Positions 1 to 5,212 of a stretch of DNA of 5,212 nt are shown piece after piece. Source of the DNA: Planctomycetota bacterium (GTDB lineage Bacteria; Planctomycetota; Phycisphaerae; Phycisphaerales; UBA1924); NCBI GenBank assembly GCA_023412695.1, contig JAEYNG010000069.1, positions 1 to 5,212 of the forward strand. Reading direction: 5' to 3'. Below the pieces are notes generated by a model. That model was not told the DNA's origin. It saw only the letters and a list, made by a program, of their open reading frames with translations, and did no database searches. Within the stretch, counting starts at the first letter, position 1, and every line of letters begins with the position of its first letter. The translations under genes were made by a program, and so were the position numbers.

Positions 1-508
1 CGTCTTCTCGACCAGCTACCTCCGCGTCTACACCAACGAGGACGTCCTCGGCGTGGAGCTCGCCGGCGCGATGAAGAACGTCATCGCCATCGCAGCCGGC
101 ATCATCGACGGCTTGCAGGCCGGCTACAACGCCAAGAGCGCGCTCCTTGCCCGCGGCCTCGCGGAGATCACACGCCTCGGCGTCGCCATGGGCGCGTCGA
201 CCGACACCTTCTTCGGCCTCGCCGGCGTCGGCGACCTCGCAACGACCTGCTTCTCCCCCGAGGGCCGCAACCGCACCTGCGGCGAGGCCCTCGGCCGCGG
301 CGTCAAGCCCGAGGAATACCTCAAAAACGCGACCTCCGTCGTCGAGGGCGTCGCGACGACCAGGTCCGTCATGGACCTCGCGCGCAAGTACCGCGTCGAG
401 ATGCCCATCACCGAGCAGGTCCACGCCGTCCTGTTCGAAGGACTCGACCCGATCGACGCGATCGGGCGTTTGATGAGCCGGGAACTGACGGCGGAGAAGG
501 TGGGATAG
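1..508 (+). CDS. gpsA: Glycerol-3-phosphate dehydrogenase [NAD(P)+], C-terminal part (5' truncated)
   Basis: GpsA reduces dihydroxyacetone phosphate to sn-glycerol 3-phosphate in the cytoplasm, the first step towards glycerophospholipids. The left edge cuts the gene: the frame is open from base 2 and about 168 residues remain, out of roughly 330 usual for the family. This is the all-helical C-terminal substrate-binding domain. It starts near the Y-x-N-x-D-V-x-G-V-E-L segment and runs into GAMKNVIAIAAG, whose lysine aligns with the catalytic Lys of the family. NAKSALLARGLAEITRLG, GLAGVGDL, the G-R-N-R motif, VVEG and the closing VEMPITEQV segment follow, all GpsA hallmarks. The GTG at 53 is internal and not a start. 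Third codon positions are strongly C/G, as in the nuclease and toroid genes here, which fits a resident core gene. The TAG stop is followed by an inverted repeat and an unrelated toxin-antitoxin pair on the same strand. The identification is firm. Confidence 0.96.
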   Translation, partial: VFSTSYLRVYTNEDVLGVELAGAMKNVIAIAAGIIDGLQAGYNAKSALLARGLAEITRLGVAMGASTDTFFGLAGVGDLATTCFSPEGRNRTCGEALGRGVKPEEYLKNATSVVEGVATTRSVMDLARKYRVEMPITEQVHAVLFEGLDPIDAIGRLMSRELTAEKVG

Positions 509-525
509 CGGAACCTACAGTTCCG
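509..525. promoter_or_regulatory. Perfect 17-base inverted repeat, candidate operator of the toxin-antitoxin pair
   Basis: CGGAAC and GTTCCG flank a 5-base spacer (CTACA) with every arm base paired. The repeat begins one base after the gpsA stop and ends three bases before the Shine-Dalgarno of the DUF433 gene. It could be an operator bound by the antitoxin complex, since type II pairs commonly autoregulate. It could also be a small hairpin that weakens read-through from gpsA or affects access to the ribosome site. No T-run follows, so an intrinsic terminator is unlikely. The repeat is directly visible; its role is inferred. Confidence 0.45.
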
Positions 526-527
526 GT

Positions 528-533
528 GAAGGG
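528..533 (+). promoter_or_regulatory. Ribosome binding site deciding the DUF433 start
   Basis: GAAGGG lies seven bases before the ATG at 541, an ideal Shine-Dalgarno spacing. It falls inside the alternative GTG-started frame (526) and so favours the ATG at 541 as the true start. GGG and CCC flanking CTTT (531-540) could form a weak three-pair stem over this site; that is too little to claim regulation. Confidence 0.6.
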
Positions 534-540
534 CTTTCCC

Positions 541-783
541 ATGCCGCGAGATGATCTGCTCCAACGTGTGGTCGTCGAATCCGGACGGTGCGGTGCCCGT
601 CCCTGTATCCGCGGCACCCGCATCGACATCTCAATCATTCTTGATTCTCTGGTCGAGGGGCTGGACACGGCCGAAATCATCCGGGAGTACCCGGTTCTTC
701 AGCCCGACGACGTCAAGGCGGCGATCGTGTACGCCGCGGAACTCGCCCGCGAGAACACGTGGAAGCTCCCGACAGGCTCATGA
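541..783 (+). CDS. DUF433 family antitoxin-like protein
   Basis: This is an 80-residue protein of the DUF433 (VapB-like antitoxin) family, which is small and helical with a winged/HTH-like fold. The family signature is clear. The usual G-K-P-x-I-R-G-T-R-I core appears as GARPCIRGTRI (residues 18-28). The helical stretch with LVEGLDTAEIIREYP (37-51) follows, and then LQPDDVKAAIVYAAELA (53-69), the standard C-terminal helix. The usual Lys of the G-K-P element is replaced by Ala. The ATG at 541 is preferred over an in-frame GTG at 526 because of the GAAGGG ribosome site. The gene overlaps the downstream DUF5615 gene by four bases (ATGA), the usual antitoxin-toxin coupling. Its likely role is to bind and neutralise that PIN-like partner and to bind DNA near the inverted repeat at 509-525. 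Family assignment is strong; function is by analogy with DUF433/DUF5615 pairs. Confidence 0.9.
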   Translation: MPRDDLLQRVVVESGRCGARPCIRGTRIDISIILDSLVEGLDTAEIIREYPVLQPDDVKAAIVYAAELARENTWKLPTGS

Positions 784-1154
784 GAATCAAACTGGACGAA
801 AACCTGTCCGGAGGGATCTTGTACGAGCTCCGCGCCCTCGGTCACGATGTTGAATCAGCTCAGACCGAGAGAATCGTCGGTGTGAACGACATCGAGGTCG
901 CGAGAATCGCGGCATCGGAAGACCGCATCTTGTTCACGATGGACCTCGAGTTCGCCGATCTCCGCAAACACCCGCCGGGCGCGCATCCCGGGATCGTTTT
1001 GTTCCGGCCGTTCACACGTGGTCCCGGCGCAGTGCTTCGGTTCATACTCTCTTTCATGCCGCAGGTGAGCGCCTTGCCGCTTCAGGGGGCAGTGGTCGTT
1101 GTTGATCCTGGAAGAGTCCGCGTACGACAGCCGGAATCTCCGGGGTTCGAGTAA
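780..1154 (+). CDS. DUF5615 family PIN-like toxin (putative RNase)
   Basis: This 124-residue protein is of the DUF5615 type (Mut7-C/PIN-like fold), the usual partner of DUF433 antitoxins. Visible family features run in order: an N-terminal strand with the acidic D-E-N-L motif (Asp6, Glu7, Asn8); A-L-G-H-D-V (19-24); V-N-D-I-E-V-A-R-I-A-A (35-45); the second acidic cluster F-T-M-D-L-E-F-A-D-L (52-61, Asp55 and Asp60); P-G-I-V-L-F-R (70-76); and a closing G-A-V-V-V-V-D strand followed by R-V-R-V-R. Asp6, Glu7, Asp55 and Asp60 are candidate metal ligands of a PIN-like nuclease; RNase activity is inferred from the fold class. The ATG at 780 overlaps the antitoxin TGA and is preferred over an in-frame GTG at 759 inside the antitoxin gene. 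Only the weak ACAGG precedes it, which suggests translation coupled to the antitoxin. Sampled G+C (35/60 at 901-960) is well below the flanking nuclease gene, consistent with acquisition as a mobile TA unit. Confidence 0.88.
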   Translation: MRIKLDENLSGGILYELRALGHDVESAQTERIVGVNDIEVARIAASEDRILFTMDLEFADLRKHPPGAHPGIVLFRPFTRGPGAVLRFILSFMPQVSALPLQGAVVVVDPGRVRVRQPESPGFE

Positions 1155-1188
1155 TCCGCAAGAACTTGACTTTCCCCCGAGAAGCACG

Positions 1189-2262
1189 ATGAAGAAGCAG
1201 CTTCGAACCCTCGGCGTGGGCTGTGTTGTGGCCGTTGCCTGCACCTCCCCCGCCTCCGCCTGGGACGCCCACGGCCACCGCGTGATCACCCGCCTCGCCA
1301 TCGACGCGTTCATCGCCGCATCGTCCCAACCAAAGCAGCCCGATCAGCCCGCGCCCGCCCTCCCCGACTGGATCACCTCCGACCACGCACGCTCGATGAT
1401 CGCCTACCAGTCTTCCGAGGCCGACCGCTACCGCGGCACGCGGTCCAACTACCTCGCCCACGAGAACAACCCCGAGCACTACCTCGACGTCGAGGACCTC
1501 GAGAGCTACGGCCTCACGCTCGACACCGTCCCGCCGCTCCGCGCCCAGTACATCGCCGCGATGGCCGTCGCACGCCACGAGCACGGCGAGAACATCCCCC
1601 CGCACAACCCGCGCCTCAACCCCTCGGGCGACCAGGAATGGCCCGGCTTCGTCGCCCACGCGATCATGGAGCACCACGCCAAGCTCACCAGCGCGATGAA
1701 GACCGTCCGCACGCTCGAGAAGCTCAACGACCCCAAGCGGGCCCCGCAGCTCGAGATGGCCCGCGCCAACGTGCTCACGCACATGGGCCACCTCTCCCAC
1801 TTCGTCGGCGACACCGCCCAGCCCCTCCACACGACCAAGCACCACCACGGCTGGGTCGGCGACAACCCCAAGGGCTACACCACCGAACGCGGCATCCACG
1901 CCTACATCGACGGCCGCATCCTCGACATCCACACCCTCGACTACGCCTCGCTCAAGCCCGCCGCCAGGCCCGCCGCGACCATCGACACCGTCGATCCGTG
2001 GAAGGACGTGCTCGCGTACCTCCAGCGCTCGCACGACCAGGTCGAGCCGCTGTACGCGCTCAAGCTCTCGGGCGAGCTCGAGAAGGACACCGGCAAGGCG
2101 TTCATCACCGACCGCCTGACCGACGCCGGCGCAATGCTCGGCGCGCTCTACGCCTCCGCGTGGAAGCACTCCGACCCGACACAAAAGGAGATCGACGATT
2201 TCGTCCGCTACGACGGCGAGCTCGACGCGGAGATGGTGAAGTCAGGACCGCCCGCGCGTTGA
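1189..2262 (+). CDS. Exported S1/P1 nuclease-family zinc enzyme
   Basis: This 357-residue protein of the S1/P1 nuclease (zinc phospholipase C fold) family probably hydrolyses single-stranded nucleic acid or another phosphodiester outside the cytoplasm. Residues 1-24 form a signal peptide: the KKQLR basic start, a hydrophobic core, and an A-S-A end. Cleavage after Ala24 would leave Trp25 as the mature N-terminus, as this family needs because that Trp amine and carbonyl bind zinc. The ligand set matches P1 spacing: Trp25 and His30 (W-x4-H); probably Asp79 and His97 (HYLD); His204, Asp208 and His214 in HFVGDTAQPLH; His237 and Asp241 in GIHAYID. All nine ligands can be assigned, so an active trinuclear site is likely. 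The family is often about 260-300 residues; the extra length is partly a Pro-rich stretch (47-60) and a loop near 130-152. The ATG at 1189 was chosen over a GTG at 1099, which overlaps the toxin gene and would bury the signal peptide. It begins 34 bases after the toxin stop, with a weak GAGAAG four bases upstream. Confidence 0.88.
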   Translation: MKKQLRTLGVGCVVAVACTSPASAWDAHGHRVITRLAIDAFIAASSQPKQPDQPAPALPDWITSDHARSMIAYQSSEADRYRGTRSNYLAHENNPEHYLDVEDLESYGLTLDTVPPLRAQYIAAMAVARHEHGENIPPHNPRLNPSGDQEWPGFVAHAIMEHHAKLTSAMKTVRTLEKLNDPKRAPQLEMARANVLTHMGHLSHFVGDTAQPLHTTKHHHGWVGDNPKGYTTERGIHAYIDGRILDIHTLDYASLKPAARPAATIDTVDPWKDVLAYLQRSHDQVEPLYALKLSGELEKDTGKAFITDRLTDAGAMLGALYASAWKHSDPTQKEIDDFVRYDGELDAEMVKSGPPAR

Positions 2263-2278
2263 CACGCATCGAGCGCCG

Positions 2279-3391
2279 CTATTCGTCGGCCGGCTCCGCG
2301 AGGGAGTAGCTCGTGCTGCGGCCGCTGCCCGGGTTGCGGGCCAGGATGCCCCGCCACACAAGGTCCTGGATGTCGCGCAGCGCGGTATCCGCCGAGCACT
2401 TGGTGAACGCGGCATACTTCGAGGTGGTAAGGTGCCCCTTGAAGTTGTCGAGCAGCCGGTTGATCACCACCCGCTGCCGTTCATTCACGCCGCCGCGATT
2501 GACGGCTTGCCAGATCCGCGCCTTCTTCAGCACGCCCCCGAGCGCAACGCCCGCGCTGTCGATCGCGCGATCGAGACACCCGATGAACCATTCGAGCCAG
2601 AGGGTGATGTCCAGATCGCCGTGTTGCGACGCCTCGAGCCGGAGGTAGTACTGCCTGCGCTCGGCCTCGATCTGCGAGGACATGCTGTAAAACCGCTGCG
2701 CGGTCCCGTCGGCGCGAGCCAGCGCCATGTCCGCGATCGCCCGGGCGATCCGGCCATTGCCGTCGTCGAACGGGTGGATCGTCACGAACCAGAAGTGCGC
2801 CACCCCGGCCTTGAGCACCGGGTCGATCGTCGAAGGTGCGTTGAACCACTCGATGAACCGCTCTATCTCCGCTTCAACTCTCTCCGCGGCCGGAGCTTCG
2901 AAATGCACCGTCTCTCTGCCGATCGGGCCCGACACCACCTGCATCGGCCCGAGCTCGCCCGTGCGCCACGCGCCCACGGCGATCCGTGCCATGCCGCTCC
3001 GAGCGGTCGGGAACAGTGCCGCGTGCCACGCGAAGAGTCGCTCCCGCGTGAGCGGCTCGTTGAACTTCTGGGTGGCGTCGAGCATCATCTCGACAACGCC
3101 CTCGACATCTCGCCCGGCCGTCGGAAGACCCGCGACATCCAATCCGAGCCGGCGGGCGATCGACGACCGCACCTCGTCAGGATTCAGATGCTCACCCTCG
3201 ATCGCCGAGGTCTTGACGACGTCGCTCGTCAGCGTCGTCAGCCCGGCCTCGGCGCGGAGCGCAAAGCCGAGCGACTCCATCCGCCCAAGCAGCCTCCCCT
3301 GCTTGTTGCGCATCGCCGCTAAGGGCGCGGCCAGCATCTCGCTGTCCCACACAAAGCTCGGCCAGTCTTTTCGCTCGTGGATATACCGCAT
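2279..3391 (-). CDS. Class II Fic protein (DUF4172-Fic-winged helix), putative protein adenylyltransferase
   Basis: This 370-residue protein is a Fic enzyme, which typically transfers AMP from ATP to a protein hydroxyl. The DUF4172 N-terminal region opens with YIHERKDWPSFVWD (3-16) and Q-G-R-L-L-G-R-M-E (31-39). The helix VVKTSAIEGEHL (58-69) carries the class II inhibitory motif [S/T]-x3-E-[G/N] as Thr61-x3-Glu65-Gly66, whose Glu blocks productive ATP binding. The Fic core has the flap segment GPMQVVSG (148-155) and the complete active-site loop HPFDDGNGR (206-214), with His206 as catalytic base and Asp210 as metal ligand. NERQRVVINRLLD (303-315) leads into a C-terminal winged helix with S-A-D-T-A-L-R-D-I (333-341) and a G-S-G-R-S-T-S-Y wing (355-362). 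Nothing looks broken. The ATG at 3391 is preferred over the one at 3427: DUF4172 homology begins at its second or third residue, and the best promoter would start transcription near 3407. The gene converges on the nuclease gene with a 16-base gap. The target protein is unknown. Confidence 0.93.
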   Translation of the reverse strand: MRYIHERKDWPSFVWDSEMLAAPLAAMRNKQGRLLGRMESLGFALRAEAGLTTLTSDVVKTSAIEGEHLNPDEVRSSIARRLGLDVAGLPTAGRDVEGVVEMMLDATQKFNEPLTRERLFAWHAALFPTARSGMARIAVGAWRTGELGPMQVVSGPIGRETVHFEAPAAERVEAEIERFIEWFNAPSTIDPVLKAGVAHFWFVTIHPFDDGNGRIARAIADMALARADGTAQRFYSMSSQIEAERRQYYLRLEASQHGDLDITLWLEWFIGCLDRAIDSAGVALGGVLKKARIWQAVNRGGVNERQRVVINRLLDNFKGHLTTSKYAAFTKCSADTALRDIQDLVWRGILARNPGSGRSTSYSLAEPADE

Positions 3392-3413
3392 AATCACCGC
3401 AAGATATGCGGCA
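3384..3413. repeat. Inverted repeat overlapping the Fic start codon
   Basis: CCGCATA (3386-3392) and TATGCGG (3405-3411) are perfect complements with a 12-base spacer, and one further outer pair forms after a mismatch (T3384/A3413). The element covers the Fic start codon and the predicted transcription start. It may be an operator or an mRNA hairpin hiding the start site. The pairing is directly visible; function is inferred. Confidence 0.35.
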
Positions 3414-3470
3414 ATTATCGCTTCCATTCACCGCAAAGTCCAGTATTCGCCGCACATTTCACGGTGAATG
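3392..3470. repeat. Cluster of GGTGA-type repeats upstream of fic, candidate operators
   Basis: Three related sites occur in 79 bases. On the minus strand, TTGCGGTGAAT (3436-3426) and TTGCGGTGATT (3402-3392) are direct repeats agreeing at 10 of 11 bases, offset by 34 bases. On the plus strand, TTCACGGTGAA (3458-3468) is a palindrome with one central base, and its CGGTGAATG (3462-3470) is an exact inverse of CATTCACCG (3425-3433). One copy fills the promoter spacer, one precedes the start codon, and one lies upstream of the -35 box. That placement fits repression, and the Fic C-terminal winged helix is a natural candidate binder. The repeats are seen; the regulator is inferred. Confidence 0.45.
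3414..3442 (-). promoter_or_regulatory. Candidate sigma70-type promoter for the fic gene
   Basis: Reading leftwards, TGGACT (3442-3437, four of six matches to TTGACA) and GATAAT (3419-3414, five of six matches to TATAAT) are separated by exactly 17 bases. Transcription would begin around 3407, about 16 bases before the ATG at 3391 and downstream of the alternative ATG at 3427. The region is much less GC-rich than the genes around it (30/60 over 3421-3480). Planctomycete promoters are poorly characterised, so this remains a consensus match only. Confidence 0.4.
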
Positions 3471-3510
3471 CAAACGCCATGATCCGATGCAAGAGGGAGG
3501 TAAGGCCTCG

Positions 3511-4239
3511 TCAATCGAACGGGATCATCGGCCGAGTACCTGCGAGCATCGCTTCGATCTGCGCGCGATACGGCTCGAGGTACGAAAAGCCCAGCCGGAT
3601 CGACTCACCCTTCCCATCAGTCGGCCATCGAGAGAACCGTACGGCATGCGGCCGCTCCTTTCTGTAGACGACATACGGCCAGAGTTTGGCGCTCAACTCG
3701 TCGATACGTTCAATCAGCTCAATCAGGTCTGAATCGGAGACCTGAACTATGGATGCTGGGCAAACGATGTGGTCGCGCGTCTCGCACCCCGAGCGGAGTT
3801 GGACTTCCGTCTCCGAGTACCGCTTGGCGACTTCGATGGAATCGATCGTGAGCTTTGGGAACTTCCGCGGGAGTTTCAACCGCGTCTGCTCGCCGGACAA
3901 CACGCGGACAACCTGTTCGCGCAAATCGAGCTGATCCATCTCGTCAGAAAGCCACAAGCCGTCCACTGTTTTTCCATGCCGCATGGCAAACCAGCCCGCG
4001 CCCAGCGGGACGACTTCAAACCTGATCCCCGCATCGAACGGCTCATCAGATGAGCCTGGATCCCACTCATACCTCCAATAGATGTCCTCAAGATCTGCGA
4101 GGAGCCTCTTGAGCACATCGGGATTGGCATTGACCTGTTCGGCCAAAACACACAGAAACACATCTTGAAGGCACTCGCCGAACATGATCATCGCGCCATG
4201 CTCAACCGACTTTGCTTCGTCAAGTGATGAGAGTCGCAT
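3511..4239 (-). CDS. Hypothetical protein of unrecognised family
   Basis: I do not recognise this 242-residue protein. It looks soluble and acidic, with no signal peptide and no membrane segment. Residues 16-50 (from about HGAMIMFGECLQDVF) look helical. A stretch around 54-67 has aromatic and acidic residues (YWRYEWDPG). A beta-rich part around 70-90 contains VVPLGAGWFAMRHGK. A helix rich in acidic and branched residues (SDSDLIELIERIDEL) precedes KLWPYVVYRKER, which together could be a structural repeat boundary. The chosen ATG at 4239 has no good ribosome site. The frame stays open upstream to 4398, but that extension overlaps the toroid gene and is low-complexity Gly/Ala/Arg. An ATG at the M-I-M segment is another possible start. 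The gene lies 29 bases after the toroid gene on the same strand, so they may share a transcript. Sampled G+C of 32/60 (4081-4140) is far below the neighbours and suggests transfer. It could be an accessory or immunity-type protein, but nothing in the sequence shows that. Confidence 0.75.
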   Translation of the reverse strand: MRLSSLDEAKSVEHGAMIMFGECLQDVFLCVLAEQVNANPDVLKRLLADLEDIYWRYEWDPGSSDEPFDAGIRFEVVPLGAGWFAMRHGKTVDGLWLSDEMDQLDLREQVVRVLSGEQTRLKLPRKFPKLTIDSIEVAKRYSETEVQLRSGCETRDHIVCPASIVQVSDSDLIELIERIDELSAKLWPYVVYRKERPHAVRFSRWPTDGKGESIRLGFSYLEPYRAQIEAMLAGTRPMIPFD

Positions 4240-4268
4240 GGTCTTGGGTTCGGCTATTTGCTGACCTG

Positions 4269-5212
4269 CTACTCTGCCGCTTTGCTGCTCTCTCCCCCCT
4301 CCCACCCCGCCGGCTTCTCCTCCCGCGGCATCAACAGCGCCATCACGCTCATCGCCGTCCCGTAGTTCGCCGAGCGCGGGAAGATGCGGTCGTTCCACGA
4401 CCCGTCATCGAGCCGCACGCTGAAGAGCAACTGCCCCAGCCGCCGCCGATACTCCGCCCGCTCGCGCTGAGGCAGCAGCTCGATCGCCTGCCCCGCGAAG
4501 TAGTGCGCGTAGTAGAAGTAGTACGGCGCGACCCCGTATGGCGCAACGTGCGTGCCCGTCTGCGCCCTCCGCTTGTCGAGCCACTCCCAGTGCACGATGA
4601 ACGCATCGACCGCCCCGCGGATGCGCTCGGGGCTCGACCGCCCCGCGAGCGACAGCGCACACTCGGTACACAGCATCCGCCCCACCGACCCCGGCGTCGG
4701 CTCCGGACGGCGATCCGCCGATCCGGCGTACGACACCGACCCCGTCGCCGAGCGGCCACGCTCGAGCGTCTTCAGGCCCCGCTCCACGACCGCCGCATCG
4801 ACCTCGTACCCCTGCCTCTTTGCCTCGAACAGCGTCATCAGCGTCGGCGCGGTCATGAACGGCGAGCTCGGGTTCGGCTTCTTCGCGCCCGCGGGCGTCG
4901 AGTAGTTCCACCCGCCCGACTCCGGGATCTCCGTCTTGTGGATCGCCTCCACGTACCGCACGATCGTCGCGTGCACCCTGTCCTTCAGATCCTCGGGCAC
5001 CGCGCCGCGCTCCTGCATCGTCAGCAGGAACCACGCGGCGTACGTGTATCCCCAACCCCGAACGTCGTACGTTGAGTTGTGGTCGGGCACCATCGCCGGG
5101 TCGTCCGCGCCCGCGATCACGAACTCCGCTGCGCGGCGGACCGCCGCCTGCCGCGCCTCGTCCGCGTCATATCCCGGCCCCTTGAGCAGGCACATCGCCG
5201 AGATCCCCGTCC
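4269..5212 (-). CDS. Prenyltransferase/squalene-oxidase repeat (alpha/alpha toroid) protein, C-terminal part
   Basis: The right edge cuts this gene: 313 residues are visible and the frame is open to the edge, so the ATG at 5195 is internal. The protein is made of alpha-helical hairpins separated by Gly/aromatic turns, as in terpene-cyclase-like toroids. Visible turns include RGWGYTYAAWFLLTM (51-65), SGGWNYSTP (98-106) followed by TAPTLMTLFEAKRQGY, GSVSYAG (157-163) leading to M-L-C-T-E-C-A-L, the Tyr-rich APYYFYYAHYFAGQA (228-242), DDGSWNDR (268-275), and SANYGTAMSVMALL (280-293). No D-x-D-D cyclase acid motif is visible in this part, so enzyme activity cannot be claimed; many such planctomycete proteins are of unknown function. 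The tail after P-R-E-E is short and low in complexity. Heavy C/G third positions match gpsA and the nuclease gene. A 242-residue unknown gene follows 29 bases downstream. Confidence 0.82.
   Translation of the reverse strand, partial: TGISAMCLLKGPGYDADEARQAAVRRAAEFVIAGADDPAMVPDHNSTYDVRGWGYTYAAWFLLTMQERGAVPEDLKDRVHATIVRYVEAIHKTEIPESGGWNYSTPAGAKKPNPSSPFMTAPTLMTLFEAKRQGYEVDAAVVERGLKTLERGRSATGSVSYAGSADRRPEPTPGSVGRMLCTECALSLAGRSSPERIRGAVDAFIVHWEWLDKRRAQTGTHVAPYGVAPYYFYYAHYFAGQAIELLPQRERAEYRRRLGQLLFSVRLDDGSWNDRIFPRSANYGTAMSVMALLMPREEKPAGWEGGESSKAAE

Noticed and set aside
1054..2184. Long minus-strand open frame of 376 codons opposite the nuclease gene
   Set aside because: It is Val/Gly/Arg-rich, has no recognisable domain and mirrors the codon bias of the S1/P1 gene, whose signal peptide and metal ligands are unmistakable. 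It is a shadow frame of GC-rich DNA.
2263..2278. Possible bidirectional terminator between the converging nuclease and fic genes
   Set aside because: The gap is 16 bases and no stem with a T-run could be found in it or just around it.
2432..3322. Plus-strand open frame of 296 codons opposite fic
   Set aside because: Pro/Arg/His-rich translation without domains; the opposite strand encodes a full Fic protein.
3392..3427. Alternative fic start at 3427, adding 12 residues
   Set aside because: It lies upstream of the predicted transcription start, its GGTGA touches the ATG with no spacing, and the added residues precede the conserved DUF4172 beginning.
3479..3528. ATGATCC/GGATCAT inverted repeat around the end of the unknown gene, considered as a terminator
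   Set aside because: Only seven pairs with a 36-base loop and no T-run; too weak to support a terminator.
4240..4398. N-terminal extension of the unknown gene up to an ATG at 4398
   Set aside because: The 53 extra residues are low-complexity Gly/Ala/Arg and overlap the 3' end of the toroid gene in another frame, so the ATG at 4239 was preferred.
4212..5075. Plus-strand open frame of 287 codons opposite the toroid gene
   Set aside because: Arg/Pro-rich, low complexity, no motif; the minus strand carries consistent toroid repeats.
1..5212. tRNA, rRNA, CRISPR array, insertion sequence or attachment-site duplication
   Set aside because: No cloverleaf-like segment, regularly spaced repeat array, transposase motif or flanking direct repeats around the toxin-antitoxin pair were seen by eye.

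Overview
The window looks like chromosomal DNA of a high-GC bacterium. The mix of genes suggests a member of the Planctomycetota, perhaps the Phycisphaerae: an alpha/alpha-toroid 'prenyltransferase/squalene-oxidase repeat' protein with Tyr-rich helices, an exported S1/P1-type nuclease, and small toxin-antitoxin genes between housekeeping genes. This placement is inferred from protein style and base composition; no rRNA or other decisive marker is present.

Layout. Plus strand: the 3' end of gpsA (1-508); a 17-base perfect inverted repeat (509-525); a two-gene module made of a DUF433 antitoxin-like gene (541-783) and a DUF5615 PIN-like toxin gene (780-1154), joined by an ATGA overlap; then an S1/P1 nuclease-family gene with a signal peptide (1189-2262). 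Minus strand, converging on the nuclease gene with a 16-base gap: a class II Fic adenylyltransferase with a DUF4172 N-terminus and a C-terminal winged helix (3391-2279). Next come its 119-base upstream region (3392-3510), which holds a plausible sigma70-type promoter and a cluster of repeated GGTGA-type sites, an unrecognised 242-residue protein (4239-3511), and the C-terminal 313 residues of the toroid protein (5212-4269, running off the right edge).

How the parts relate. gpsA serves glycerophospholipid synthesis and the S1/P1-like enzyme probably works in the periplasm or outside the cell; neither has an obvious functional tie to its neighbours. The DUF433/DUF5615 pair is a self-contained type II toxin-antitoxin-like unit, and the inverted repeat just before its ribosome binding site is a candidate operator. 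The Fic gene appears to have its own promoter. One copy of a repeated motif lies exactly in the -35/-10 spacer and another just before the start codon, so autoregulation through the protein's own winged helix is a testable idea.

Base composition is uneven. Sampled 60-base lines give 44/60 G+C in the nuclease gene (1921-1980), 35/60 in the toxin gene (901-960), 32/60 in the unknown gene (4081-4140), and 30/60 and 29/60 around the Fic start (3421-3480, 3361-3420). The toxin-antitoxin pair and the unknown gene therefore look like accessory genes set among high-GC core genes. No tRNA, rRNA, CRISPR array, insertion sequence or convincing terminator was seen, and no gap between genes exceeds 300 bases.
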